A DNA stretch of 64,000 bases. It comes from Polytrichum commune (taxonomy: Eukaryota; Streptophyta; Polytrichopsida; Polytrichales; Polytrichaceae). The notes below the pieces were generated by a model. The model was not told the origin of the DNA, did not search any database, and was given only the letters and a program-made list of their open reading frames with translations. Positions within the stretch are counted from its first letter, which is position 1. The number at the start of each line of letters is the position of its first letter. Position numbers and translations under genes: made by a program. The stretch spans positions 55,478,429 to 55,542,428 of the forward strand of contig OX485804.1 in assembly GCA_950295325.1 (NCBI GenBank), given 5' to 3'. Shown piece by piece: positions 12,587 to 25,069 of the stretch.

Positions 12587-15500
12587 TTGGCTGCACCTGT
12601 GATGGAGGTTAAAAAAATCTCCGTCAATGAAGAGAAATCTCCGTTATCAAAGGTTACCATCTACAATGAGGAGCTACAAGGGGAAGTTAATAAGCTGAGG
12701 GACAAGATGAGAGGCATTGAGAAACGGAATGCAATAGGTGTAGTCATTAGATCTAGAGTTCAATGGAAGTAGGTAGACGGGAGATAAGCGCTCAAGTGAG
12801 TTCTTTCAAGCAACACATAAGGAAAATACAAACGTGGTCATTTCAAAACTCGGAGGTAGGAACGGGGTAGTCTCGACCAAAAAGAAAGACCTATAGGACA
12901 TTTGTCTTGACTTCTATGGCTCACTCTATAGAGGGTAATAATTGTTCATAAGAGGCTATGGTAGAAGTTCTTGATGGCTTACCCGTTTCATATACAGATG
13001 CAATGTATAAGGAGTTAGCCAAACCGTTTACCATCCTCGAATTCTTCAAAGTGAGCCAAGATGCTCTTTGGCCATGCACATGCATCTTTGAACCTCAACG
13101 GCAACCCAAGCATGGAATTTAGAGTGGGAAGAGGGTCAGGCAAGAATGCCCATCATCATCCTATCTCTTCTTAATAATAGGGGAAGTCCTAAATCATATT
13201 TTTAGGAAAGGAATGAAAGAAGGGGGAATTATGGGAGTCAAACTCCTAGGAGGCAAACAACAATGTATTTTGCAATACGCCGATGATTCTTCCTTTCTCA
13301 TGGGGGGGATAAACCATTTGCTGATGAGTTAGTCCGTCTCCTAGAAATTTTCAGCCCGGTATCGGGCATATAGATTAATTGGCATAATTCTTGTGCATAC
13401 TAGTTTGACTGGAATACCCCCAAACCCACCAGGCTTGGCCTCTACAATTGAACTTGGGCAGAGGAGAGTGAGCTCTCCAAACTACTCGGAACACCTTATG
13501 GTCTCAATCTCAAAACAAGGGATGTAGACCATTTCCTTATCAACAAAATTTCCAAAAAATTAGATTACTAGAACACAATGAAACTTATTCTTGCTAGTAG
13601 GGCAATCATTGTTAACCAAGTGTTACTTTCCACACTTTGGATTATGATCTTTGTTTGGGGAGGCTTCAGTAAACCACTTAGGAAAACTTGCAACATCCTT
13701 AGAAATCACCTATGGTCAAGAAAGAGCAAAGAATCCACACTAGGGTAGCCTGGAATGTTTGTTGTGGAATGAAGGTCATCAATGGTCTTGGCCTTGTGAA
13801 CCTAGAACTTGCTAAAATATCCCTCTTATGCAAATGGATCATTTATGCAATGGAATCTAGAGGAATCCAATCTTCAAAATCTACTTAGATCCAAACTTGC
13901 ATAATTTAACCCACAATTGGGGGGCAGTTGGGGAGCCAACCTGGATTGGTTTACCGTCCCCAAACACTAAAGTTTCTCATGCTCCAAGGTGTGGGGGCAC
14001 ATCACCAAAGCATGGTGCCACATGGCGTGCTCACTAGTCCAAATGCCACAGCGAGATTTTTATAGTGTTCTTCATTCTAACATCAGGTGGTCTAGCAACA
14101 TCAAGCTCATTGGGCACGGATTCTCATATGCTTGTGCCAAAGCACTCTATAGAAACAGTCTTTGCGTGGTAGATGATGTCTGAAACATGGAACCTAGTCA
14201 ATTCATTTCATGGCAAGAGGTCCAAGTTAAATTTGGACTGCTTGACACGGAGGTGGGAGATTGGGACCTTCACAAGGACAATCACACATGAATGACACAA
14301 TATTCTTGAAGGTATAGAGAGAAGGTCAAACATGGAACTTGGATAGGTTTTCATAAATTAGTAATCAAACCTGGTGAATTTTTTTAAAATGAAGAAGCAT
14401 TTGACCCTCATTGTATTCGGAAAACCCGGATGACCCTTCCAATCCCAATTCCATGTTTTAGGGTTGGTCCACAATCAAGATGTCTTCAAGAGTGGAAGAA
14501 GCCAAAAGGTGAGTTTGAAGGGGCTTATCACTAGGGGCGGGCACTGGCAACAATGTAAAAATCCACGTGTAAGAAAATGTAGGGTGGATTTTATTTAAGA
14601 CACAAAAATGTTTTTAAAAATATACAATAGCATCATCTAAATGTGAATTTGAGAATTATATATAATGTACAGTGTGGTTTAAGTTGTGGTATTTTGTTTA
14701 TTTATTTAAATGTAAAGTAGAAAAAATTAAATTTAGTTTAGATTATTTATTTATTTATTTATAGGTTCAAAATATATCATCTTCCATTAGTGGCATTGGA
14801 TGAAGAATAGACAAAATATATGTGAACATGTAGATGGATTTGTTGAAACCGTTGCTTTTGAATGAAAGAGATCCGTCATCTGGCGATGGAAGGGTTGGCT
14901 GGTTTATTTAGGGTTTCCTAGAAGGGTTCAAGAACCATATGTAGTATGCTAAAGTTTATAATATGATGGTTGTATGGGTATGTGTATAATGTGTAAGTAT
15001 TGTATGCATAGTCCACTGTATGCGCAATGTATGAGTAGATTGTTCACACGAAATTTCTCCTACTTATAAATAAGATAAGATGATCATAATTATGCAACTC
15101 TAAAATTTATATATAATGATAGGGTGTTAGAAAATACCATCTAGTAGAAATTTAGTTACTTATAGGGTGGAAAATATTCAACAAAGGAAGGTAAATACCC
15201 CTCATTAAATAGGGGGTTCTCACATGTGTATACATAAATCAAGTGTAGGTGCAACCCCCGTGGCTTATCATGAACTTAAGATTGCTAAAACCACTCGAGG
15301 CCAAAAGAAACATGAGGTCTACTTCTTCTACAATAAAAGAACATCCTTTAAATGGGACCCGGATAGATGGGTTGGGAAAGATGCCACACTTTTCTTGGAT
15401 TACACTAGCAAAAAGTTAGGAACTTCTAGACCCTCCACTCTTCACGACGGTCACCCTCAATAAATGGTAAGGGTTTCTCTTGGATATGTACCGACTCAGG

Positions 15501-15966
15501 TGGGCACATATCTAAGATAAAGGAAGAGTTGGTAAGAAGTGGCCTTAATCTAGTCCATATGGCACTAGGCACTAGCTGTCAATGAATGAATGCCAAGATT
15601 TTGGTCAACATCTTTGTTCAATTCACCTATTGTCTTCCCTTCAACAAGGAAACTCTTAATCATAAATTTTGGGATTGCATCCAAGCTCAAAAATTTGGTG
15701 ATTGGCTTTATAAATATTTTTTGAACTTAGCGGTGCCTCGCATCACCCATTCTATGAATTTAATTGGCAAAATGGTATGTTTGGACACGGCATCTAGAAG
15801 ATATACAAAACATGGTTTGGGATTTGGCATCTCTTCCAACGCATTGTCATGTGGATTATTTGAATTGAACGTAACGACAAGGTTTTCAACCAAGAGTAGT
15901 GGCATGAACTCAAGGTTAAGAACCTCATTTGGGAAGAATGCATTATCTATGATAAAATGGCATGGG
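12587..15966 (+). pseudogene. Degraded LINE (non-LTR retrotransposon) reverse transcriptase, 5' segment
   Basis: Fragments in all three frames line up with the plant LINE ORF2 order. A linker region ends in IRSRVQWK (12587-12772). A segment at about 12790-12920 follows, with ISKLGGRNGVVSTKKKDL and an LDFYGSLY-like end. The reverse transcriptase active site YADDSSFLM is at about 13270-13305. A thumb-like region (VNQVLLSTLW, VWGGFSK) lies at 13600-13690. The C-terminal zf-RVT region (FKWDPDRW at about 15340) ends near 15966. Dozens of stops and frameshifts make it non-functional. The endonuclease is not seen. The segment 14540-15200 has no LINE similarity that I can see and may be an insertion or too diverged. 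Solo LTR A interrupts it at 15967. Confidence 0.75.
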
Positions 15967-17937
15967 TGTGAGCCCAATATTGTGCCCACATGTGTTCTTA
16001 ACTTCTAAATTTACAAAAGCTTAGACTTTGGGATTGCATTGAATTCTTGAAAAGATAAAAAGAGTGATGTTTATTAGCGTAGAGTGTAGTTACGTTAAGC
16101 TTAAATTTTGAGTTAATTAGAGTATTAGGACCTTAGCCTAATTGATCTAGGAATTAGTGAGGGGTAGGTAGTCCCAAGGCAAGGAGTTCAAATTCAGGGT
16201 TTTAGCGTTTGAATTGGGACCCTTGTTGTCCATTGAGGGGGGGGGGGGGTTAGGGCTTTACGGATAATCCAGGGAATGTGGCCGAAGGAGTAACCCCCTG
16301 ATGCCGCAGAGATTCACTGAGAGTTCGGTGGAGGCGGCTGGAGACTCTGGGTGCGGCGGCTAGGGAGAATGGATTTGCATAGTCAAAGTGGCAAAGACAA
16401 TCTAGGGGCAGAGGAAGGTAGGGGCCATTGGAGGAAGCTCCGAAGAGGTCAGGATTGTGCGAGGGAATTGTGCCCTTCCCAGTCAAGGAGGGCTAGAAGG
16501 AAGAATGTCGTGGATGGTCTCGGGGCAGGAAAGTTGAGTTCTTGCAAGGACTAGGTGTTTTCGAGGTGGAAGCAGGCACTGCTGGCGAGCACAAAGAGCT
16601 TCTGGAACCAGGAGATGGATGGCCGGAAGAGGGCACAGGATTTACCCCGCTGAGAAGCGGGTCTAGAAAATAATGCGGCAGCATCAGAAGGCAATGCAAC
16701 ATGTCTTCACTGGTGAGTGTCATCAAAATGCCTTCTGAATGCTAGAATTGAGCTTGGGAATTGCGGGATGTGAGAGTCGAGAGTGGAAACATCTGGAAGG
16801 GCGACTCAGAAGTCAGCGGTGTCGGGAGCAGGGTAAAAGGCTACCGCCCATCCACGTGTTTGGGATCAGGGACAGTTCGGCAAGGGGCTCGGAGAGCAAG
16901 CTGAGCGCTGATGAGAATTCTGAGGATGGATACAACCGTCGAAGGTAGGTGACTCTGGAGCTCAGTAGTATTCTGAAGTGGTCGGTCAAGTGGCAGGAGT
17001 TGGCGGCGTGGTAGTTGGATTGAATGTTGATTTCAGAGCTTACAGAGGAGCTAAGGTTGCAGCCAATTCTGGAGTTGAGAGGCAGCGGGGGAGCAACACA
17101 GGGGCAGGGATTTGTGGTGTCTAGACTATTATTGGAGGCGGCTCTCTCAATCACTGAGAGATTTGGTGTGCGTGGTTGTTGTTTGGCTCCCCTTTCTCGC
17201 ATTGTTCCCTGCCGCAAATGGAGCTGGCCTAAGGTTACCGAGAGTAGTTAGAGAGGAAGGAAGGCAGAGGGAGATGGTTATGCCGATCAATAGAGGTTAC
17301 GGTGTTGGTTGCTGGGAATCAACTTGGCAGACTGCTAAATGAGGAGCAGGAGGTCGACTAGGAAAGAGGTCTCTCGGGCACTGGACTTTCGATCTAGGCA
17401 CTGGAGTTGAACCACTGGAGGGAGAGTTCATTCGAAGAGGCAGGGAAGGTAACTCTACAGAGGGCCTCCTGGAATGGCATGGGAGTTACAAAGGGTTGGG
17501 TAGCTTCAGGGTTATTACAAGGGCAAGGTTGAACAGTAAGGTTTGAATTTAGTTGTGTGGTTTTTGAGTGAAGAGTTGAATAGACATAAATAGCACGGGC
17601 ATGCCAATAGTGTAAAATGGCATTGCCCTAGTGCCATTAGGAAATGGCTTAGGGTAGTTAAATAGCTCATTGTGGTAGGGTTTGGGATTTTAGTGTGGTG
17701 TCACTGGTGTGTGAAGACTTAAGAAGTGAGAGTGATGGGTAACATCCATGAAAGAGAAGAGCATTTCTAAATGCTTGAACCTTACTTCCTTTTGAGTAAA
17801 AGTTGTGTGTTTGATGTTTTTATGGTGGAAGCATTGGGGCCTTAGTTCCAAGAGTTAATTGAGGTTAAGTAAGTACATGTGAGCTCTAGACTTCCACCCG
17901 GACTACGACGCATAAGGGTGGGGTTTTAGGGCTGACA
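15967..17937 (+). mobile_element. Solo-LTR-like element A (1971 bp)
   Basis: It starts TGTGAGCCCAATATTG and ends with a GGGCTGACA variant of the family end GGGCTCACA. It is flanked by a perfect 5-bp duplication ATGGG (15962-15966 and 17938-17942). The family marker before the 3' end is ACTACGACGCATAAGGGTGG. The middle (16230-17250) is GC-rich and begins with a poly-G run; the several 60-130-residue open frames there look incidental. A stem-loop (GCATTT/AAATGC) sits at 17760-17775. TG...CA ends, 5-bp duplication and no internal coding region fit a solo LTR. A non-autonomous DNA element with 8-bp inverted ends is the alternative. Confidence 0.8.
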
Positions 17938-18196
17938 ATGGGAAAAGACTCTCATATGCATTGAGAGATGCTCTCTGCCACATGCCTTTGTCATTGGGGA
18001 ATTTGATTCGTCATGGGGGCATCCTTTGCCATCGCCACAGACTCACGATTTCATGGAACTGGAAGATCATGGGCAAGCAACTGCCTTGGTCATGTGGGTT
18101 AGGTTGGATGTTTATTCTTACCATTAGTGGTTTGGAGCTTGCATGAAATTGGGCATGACGATGTTTTGTTGTGGGCTTGTTACTTTGGTTACATGA
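17938..18196 (+). pseudogene. LINE, 3' continuation after solo LTR A
   Basis: After the A insertion, one copy of the ATGGG duplication leads straight back into the interrupted reading frame and continues about 80 residues with stops. This is the C-terminal tail of the LINE ORF2. Solo LTR B cuts it again at 18197. The piece at 19405-19672 may be its 3' end, but I cannot recognise coding text there. Confidence 0.6.
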
Positions 18197-19404
18197 TATG
18201 AGCCCAAAATGGTTGCTCATATTTGTTTTATGTTTAGAATTTACTTAGAATTGCATTTGAAGTCATTATTGGAACCTCAAAAAGGATTAAAAAGAGTGAG
18301 GCTTGGTGTGGATTTATGTTTTAGGCCTTAGGCTTATTTAGTGTGGTTAATTAAAGGATTAGTGTAATTAGGGGTTGAAATTTAGAACATAATGGTTGTG
18401 GGTTAAAGTAAGGGAAGGGGCCTCGGGGTTTAAGTGTTTGAATTGGGACCTATCGTGTTGGTTTAGGGGGTGAGGGTTTAGTGGATAGGATGAGGTTCTA
18501 TTATGTAGGAGAGGGGTAAGGGGTTAAGCTCTCTCGGGTTTTGTGTGTGGTTTTTTTTTTTTTAGTTGAGCAGGGAGAAGCTCAAGGAGCTCGGAGGTTG
18601 CGGCATTGAAAGGCTGCTGGTTTAACTAGGATTCAAGAGGCTGAGCTCGAAGGTTGCGGCATTGAAAGGCTGTTGGTTTAACTAGGATTCAAGAGGCTGA
18701 GCTCGGAGGTTGCGGCATTGAAAGGCTGTTGGTTTAACTAGGATTCAAGAGGCTGAGCTCGGAGGTTGCGACATTGAAAGGTTGCTGGTTTAACTAGGAT
18801 TCAAGAGGCTGAGCTCGGAGGTTGCGGCATTGAAAGGTTGCTGGTTTAACTAGGATTCAAGAGGCTGAGCTCGGAGGTTGCGGCATTGAAAGGCTGCTGG
18901 TTAACTAGGATTCAAGAGGCTAAGCTCGGAGGTTGCGGTATTGAAAGGCTGCTGGTTTGACTAGGATTCAAGGTTGGCTAATGGGTTGAGGCCAGTGACG
19001 GGTGATGACAGGTGTGACCCCGAACCCACACATCGTAGTTTCTTTAAGTAATAATGGGGACTGGAGTTATAAAAAGGAGGGGGTTTAGTAGTGCTCACAC
19101 TACATTATATTATGGCTAGCTACCTAAGCTTAAAATGATGGATTAGTTTAGATCATTAGCTATCCGTGTAATTGGGTGTGCACTTGTGTAGGATTTTGAT
19201 AGGGTGTGTTAAGAGAACAATAATAGAGAAAAGCGTTTGTCAACGCTTGTACTCATGATATGGAATAAATTGGTGTGACAAAATGGATGTGTGATGTAAT
19301 GGGGATGAATGATGTTGGAAAGATTAAACTAGGACGAGTATGAATGTGAGCCCCACGCCCTTACCCGGACTACGACGCATAAGGGTGGGCAGTTTGGCCT
19401 CACA
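18197..19404 (+). mobile_element. Solo-LTR-like element B (1208 bp)
   Basis: It starts TATGAGCCCAAAATGG and ends GGCCTCACA after the ACTACGACGCATAAGGGTGG marker. The flanks are CATGA (18192-18196) and CATGG (19405-19409), a 4 of 5 match. It contains a TATAAAA box (about 19059), seven copies of a 56-bp minisatellite, and a stem-loop AAGCGTTTGTCAACGCTT at 19231-19248. It is inserted in the tail of the LINE. Confidence 0.75.
18593..18972 (+). repeat. 56-bp minisatellite, seven copies
   Basis: The unit begins GGAGGTTGCGGCATTGAAAG and ends AGGCTGAGCTC. Seven head-to-tail copies differ by a few substitutions and one single-base deletion in copy 6. It lies inside solo LTR B and accounts for much of its mid-section. 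The other LTR copies in the window lack it. Confidence 0.9.
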
Positions 19405-20208
19405 CATGGCGGCTTGGGGGTTGTCCTTGGTGGGTAGCTTGGTGGGTTGTCCTTGGGTGGGGAGAACACACCACCGGAACCTCCATGGTGGGAAATTTGC
19501 TTGTCAACTTCTTTCCACCTCATAGCTGTCATTGGATTTCATGTGGCATGACAACCTTCCAATCGATGAGGCACATTACCCTGGCATTGATTGGAATACA
19601 AGACCCAAAGATTAAATCTAATGTGAGACCACAATATCATCTCATATTGTGACACTTTCAACCAAACCAACCTGTGAGGCCAAATCCACCACCCTTAAGC
19701 GTCCTAGTCCGGGTGATGACTTTGAGAATCACATTATCTATTACAACATTGAACCATATGCAAGGAATTTTTCATGTTCGAATGAACATGTATTGTCTTA
19801 CTCATTGTACTTTATTAATGTTGGCCTCTTGGCTGATGCTAGAGTTGGCCTTCTCAAGAGTCCAACCCGCGGATTTAGCCACACATGCCCTTAAGGACAT
19901 TCCCCTCGCTCGTTTAATCTTCACTCCCTTTTCCTTGTCATTGCAAGGATCTCCCACATTCTCCATTAATAATGCAAGTGCGTTATTTGACCAAGAGATT
20001 CAAGTGTTGAAAAACACTTTTCTTCACGGATCAACACACTCATACAAACCCACACATGCCACAACTAGTCTAATAGGTCTAACTACTTAGCCACCACTAA
20101 ATGGCCTAATGTAATCTAGTTTTTTATATGCTAACACCCATTAATTGGGCCTAGCCTTGATAACCCCTAGGCAGCCTAATGGTTTGCACTAATCACCTCA
20201 GCAGTTTG

Positions 20209-20613
20209 TGCCATTAGCCTTCGGCTGGGCCCTTCCAGCAGATGTGCCATTAGCCTTCGGCTCCCCTTCCAGCAGCTGTGCCATTAGCCTTCGGCTGGGC
20301 CTCCAACAGTCTGTGCCATTAGCCTTCGGCTGGCCCTCCAGCAGCTGCTGATCTCACTACTAAGCTTAGGCAGTATGTGCCATTAGCCTTCGGCTCCCCT
20401 TCCAGCAGCTGTGCCACTAGCCTTCGGCTAGGCCTCCAACAGTCTGTGCCATTAGCCTTCGGCTGGGCCCTTCCAGCAGCTACTGATCTCACTACTAAGC
20501 TTAGGCAGTATGTACCATTAGCCTTCGGCTCCCCTTCCAGCAATCTGTGCCATTAGCCTTCGGCTGGGCCCTTCCAGCAGCTACTGATCTCACTACTAAG
20601 CTTCGGCAGTATG
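20209..20613. repeat. Tandem array of ~35-bp units with AGCCTTCGGCT hairpin core
   Basis: Nine copies of GTGCCATTAGCCTTCGGCT alternate with CAGCAG/CAACAG spacers. Every third or so carries an extra ~30-bp segment (CTGATCTCACTACTAAGCTT). The core can fold as a short stem with a TTC loop. The minus-strand open frame across it is only a translation of the repeat. Confidence 0.85.
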
Positions 20614-20678
20614 TCACTAAATAACCATTAACACACCCTTATCTACTAACCACACATCTTCTAATTTCTACTTCTTCC

Positions 20679-20712
20679 TTTTTTTTTTTTTTTTTTTTTT
20701 CTTTTTTTTTTC
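20679..20712 (+). repeat. Poly-T / pyrimidine tract
   Basis: More than 30 nt of nearly pure T, broken by C, inside element C. On the element's own strand this is a poly-A. Confidence 0.85.
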
Positions 20713-23700
20713 TTTCTTCTCTCCTTAACTAAGGAACTAACCTACCTGTGAACCCTTTGAGTGGTCCACCACTCTGCGGGATCACTTTTAGTTAGAATGT
20801 TAGCATTAAAAGTTAGAATTGATAGGGAATTTAGGAAAAATTAGTTCATTTAGCATTTAGCCTAGAAGAAGGAAGGTCAAAATGAAACTAAGTAGTGCTA
20901 GAAGATAGCAAAGTAGAAAAAATGTGCTAGCTAGTAAAAACAACTAGCTAAGCAAATATTAGTAGATGCTAGCTATTAAGCAAATGTTAGTAAATGCTAG
21001 CTAAGCAAGTGTTAGTTTATTAGTAGTGTGAGGCACACAAGACTATTAGAGGTGGTTTAGGTAAGAAGATAAAATCGGCGTGAAGAATTTTGAAGACAAA
21101 AAAGAAAGAGAGCAAGGGGGATACTTGCCCACTTGCCCCCTTGCCAACTCGATGGCGGAAAAATTAGAAAGATTTCTAAAGGTTTTTTGTCGGAGCCACC
21201 TCGGCGAGAGGGTGGCAACCTCAACCGGGAAAACCCCCGAGCCAAAATTTCGGGAAAGGGTTTGAAAAATGGATCCGGTGGAGGAGGGGTCCAACCCTTT
21301 TGTGAGAGGGTTTAAAAACCCCTCCTTCCACCTTGTAGCTCTCGCTCTTTCTCTAGTTTTTGGGCGAAGCCCTGCTTCAATGTAGTTAGGAAAAAATCCT
21401 TTAGCATGTATTCTCAATGGTCTAGAAGAAAGGCTTGAGAACCTCCTCTACTCTCTCTCTCCTAGTTAGGTTGTGTGTTTATTAACACACCAACAAAATT
21501 ATTCCTTCTTTTGTAGAGGTAGGTTGGATGGTAGAGTTTTGAGTAGAGGCATTATAGACCTCATCTGCCAATGCCCTGAAGGCTTAGTTCAAAAGCTAGA
21601 ACAAGATACTTATTATTTTTCTCTTAGAGAGATTTCATATAGCTATCCATAGCCGTTTCCCATTTGTGATTTGGTTGAGATGACAATTAGTTATGGATTT
21701 TCAAAGATGGAGTAGAAAAACTGGGTGGTCTTGTGGGTAGCGGCTGCTGGATCAGACCTGCGAGCCCAATAGGAATTTTAATTCCAAGAAATTATATTTT
21801 TCCCAAGTAGAACTTTTGTGTAGCTTTCCAAAATGGCTTAGAACATTTGATTTGAGCATGATTTGAATTAGATATGAATTGTGCAAGATGGGACACATAG
21901 TTTGAGAACTTTTGGTTGACTGCTGCATTACAGAGGACCTGCTGGGTTCACTTCGGCTTACCTTTCTAATCACATATTTTTATCAAATACATCTTTTTAA
22001 TATCTCTCCAGGGTCATATAGAACGTTTGATTTGACTAAGATTTGAATTAGATATGAATTGTTGAAGGCGAGATACATAGTTTAAGCCTTCTTGATTGAC
22101 TGCTGTGTTACAAGGAGTCCGCTGAATTTCTATTAGCTTAACCTGCTGATGTCATAATTTTTCTAGTTAGAGCTTGTTCATAGCTTTCCAATGGTATAAG
22201 GAAAGCCTAGATCCAAGTAGTAAGGAATGTGCTATGAATTTTTGAAGTTAGAAGGTAGATAGGTGAGTTGGAAGGGTCGGTTGAATCGACCTCACACTTC
22301 CAACCCTCATAACTTTTGCATTTCTTATCCGATTAGAGTGATTTTTAGATCATTGGAAAGATAATTTGGTGCACTAAGTATAAATATTATGCTTAGGATT
22401 AAATTACAGGGCAGAATAACACTTTATATTTTAATTGTTAACTAAGGTACGCTTACTACCAAACTAGTTACAAAGAAGGAGGCAAGGTCGACGCTCGGAA
22501 AGTGGAGCAAGGAAGGAGGTAGCGGCTCGGCCTACATCAAGCCCAAATCAACCGAGGAAAATCGAGGTAAATTAACTAACCTTAAGCCTTCCATTTAGGA
22601 TTGGAGGGAGCACGGCTAAGGTACGCATCTCTAAACCCACTCACCTATCTCGTAAGGTCAAGTGGCTTGACCACTTGACCGCCAAGGGAGTACCCAATTC
22701 CATTGTTTTCGGGGCCCTTGGTATGTTTTGTGGTAGTAGCTTCATTTATTAGCAAGTTTCGTGTGTGGTAAGTCGGATTAATCACCGACACGACCACTCT
22801 GAATGTTGTTGGTGGAAAGGTGGGGTTAATGACCCGCGAATCCACTATTATGTTGTTGGCCCCATAGATTGGGAGTAATGGCCCAATTTATGAAGATTGC
22901 GCAACAGGTTGAACCTACAGGTCGCCCGTCACCCTGGTCCCATTGAGTTGCATTTCGTGGTCTATCCAGTGTAAACACATTTAACAATCAAAACATACAA
23001 AATAAATCGTAAACCCTTGTTGGCAAGAGACCCGAGGTAAGGGGTGATGCCTAATATGTTAATGTAGTAAGTTAGGACGTGCAAACAAAAGTAAGTAATT
23101 AAGAAGGAATTTGTATGAAGGGTGGGACTTAGGCCAAGTTCCCCCGCTTAGAAAACTAAATAGAACTAAATAAAGAAATAGGAAGAATTGAATGGTCCAT
23201 AAAATTGTCGTTATTCCGTTCGTTGAGTTAGGGTGGTATGAGTCACACCCGGTTGGGTGTATCAGAACCATCCCAATTCACAAATTAGGATTGCCTTGGT
23301 TTCAAGGCTGGTGCGTCTGCGCGTAGAATAGGTTGTAGGTTAAGGTTAGAACTAGATATGAAATTGGTTAGTGGAGTTTAAAGCCACACTAGTAAAAAAC
23401 TAAGGCCTAACCTCCGGAGGTACTACGACGCATATTTAATCTCCCTTAAAAATCTAACTACTCACGTTATACACCTATCATCCGGGTTCGGCTTGGGCGC
23501 CTGCAAATGCAGGCCACCTTCACCGAAGGGCTTGTGTGATACTTTTAGGCTCCCTCGAAAGGGGGTGGCCCAAAAGTACCACACTACCATACTAACTTCA
23601 CTAACAACCATCTAATCTTCCTAGGTAATCCCAAGTTCTAAAAGTGCACTCACTTGGGAGGCATTTAGAGAGAGAGCTTAACTAATTGTCTTCACTACAC

Positions 23701-24195
23701 TAATCACCCACACACGTAGCTCAAGCTCTTAAGAGCTTGCTCCCTTGAGAGCACTTGATGGAGAGAGTCGCAAATGAGAGAAAGAACACCTTAAGTAGCA
23801 AAGAGGGAGAGAGGGAGAGAGAGGTGAGGATAGGGGGGGAGGATTAGCACCTCCAATCACAATCCCTTAACCTTCACCTTCAAAGTAGGGACTAATCCCC
23901 TTCCACCAAGCTTCCTTCTTCCTAAACTAACAAAGTGGGTCCAAAAGTGGGCATTTAACCCGTGGACCTCACCTTGCCTCACCTTACCCCCTACTCACAT
24001 AATCAAGGCATCCTCTTATTGAAATCAAACCTTGAAATAACTACACAACACATTCTAATGCCTAAACTTAAATCCACACCACACTTCACTCTTTTTATGT
24101 TTTGTGAATAATCATAACACATCAAAGTCAAACTAAAATTGGTTTCGAAGAGTTAATCACCACATGTGGGCACCATTTTGGGCTCACACAACCTT

Positions 24196-24484
24196 CACTA
24201 GAAGAAAACTATGTCCAAAAAAACCGTAGCCGAAATCGGCTGCAATTCTTTCGACTAGCCTAATTTGCAATCGCTAAACGACTACAATTTTTTTTCAATT
24301 GAAATTGAATTTTTTGGGGGCATGTAATATACCGTTGGAAAGGTGTTTAGAAGACCTTTCCAACAATATATTACATGCCCCCAAATTCCTAAAATCTAGT
24401 TCCTAAACTAGAAAACAAATTTGCACTTGTTTAGCGATTGCAAATCATGCTGGTGTTAAAAAACGCAATTTATTTCTACTAGTG
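24196..24484. mobile_element. CACTA-type foldback MITE (289 bp)
   Basis: The left end is CACTAGAAGAAAACTATG and the right end is the reverse complement of CACTAGTAGAAATAAATT. Further inside, ATTTGCAATCGCTAAAC occurs in both arms, and the centre is a strong hairpin (about 24313-24384, arms near GGGGGCATGTAATAT). The whole element is close to one long inverted repeat. The flanks share TT, a weak 2-3-bp duplication. CACTA ends are the hallmark of the CACTA/En-Spm superfamily. It sits 2 bp outside the duplication of element C. Confidence 0.7.
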
Positions 24485-25069
24485 TTTGTTGTGACCATGC
24501 ATCCCCACGTGGATCAAGGACAAGATTGTATGTGCCATATGTTGTTGTCTTTGGGAACCCAAAGGCGCATAGACCATTGGCTCTTGCGGTCATATGGTCC
24601 ATCTCAATTGTTTGCTACCTCACATGTTGCATCAACGTTGTTGTCCTTCATGAAAAGACCCTCTACATCGCAGGTTGTATGAGCAATTCGGCATGCAATG
24701 GGATATGCCTCTGAATTTCAAGTACAAGAGCACCCACAACGTACCGCCCATAGAATATTGCAATCCTCTTGATTATAGTTGGTTGGTACAGAAGTGTGTC
24801 AAGGACCTCCAATGCTATCCAACAAATCTCACGCCCAAAATCATTACAAAGGCGGCGCATGAGTTTTACCCCAAGTTTGATGCACAAACCTAAGGTTTCT
24901 TAGAAATTTTGTACTAAGGCATGGAAAGCCATGCTGGCACTATTGGGGAGTTCATCCTAGGTCCTCGCCCTCAAGGTTACATTTTTAATTCCAATGGTAA
25001 GCAACCATGGGGATATCCCGCTTGAACTTATTATGGGCAAGGTGAAAACTTGGGATATTGAACCCATGT
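24485..25069. other. Unassigned degraded sequence
   Basis: Short open stretches exist on both strands, for example a plus frame at 24675-24893 with DYSWLVQKCVKDLQCYPTNL and a later piece with GEFILGPRPQGYIFN. They look like remnants of a protein, but I cannot place them. They may be the end of the neighbouring hAT element or an unrelated insertion. Confidence 0.3.

Larger units (their letters stand above)
19673..24188 (-). mobile_element. Element C of the TGTGAGCC family, 4516 bp, minus strand
   Basis: Read on the minus strand it starts TGTGAGCCCAAAATGG at 24188 and ends ...GGCCTCACA at 19673, with the CCGGACTAGGACGCTTAAGG family marker just inside. A perfect 5-bp duplication CAACC flanks it (19668-19672 and 24189-24193). 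It is 2.3 to 3.7 times longer than the other members. I could not find a second LTR junction inside, so it is either one very long LTR with internal insertions or a non-autonomous element with diverged LTRs. It holds a repeat array (20209-20613), a poly-T tract and no credible protein. A stem-loop CATGTTC/GAACATG sits at 19773-19790. Confidence 0.65.

Noticed and set aside
16813..17217. 134-codon minus-strand open frame in element A, with similar frames in D and F
   Set aside because: The frames come from GC-rich LTR middles, are not shared between copies, and have no motif.
20319..20543. 74-codon minus-strand open frame
   Set aside because: It is a translation of the tandem repeat array.
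21046..21417. Overlapping frames on both strands in element C
   Set aside because: No motif, codon pattern or homologous copy supports a gene.
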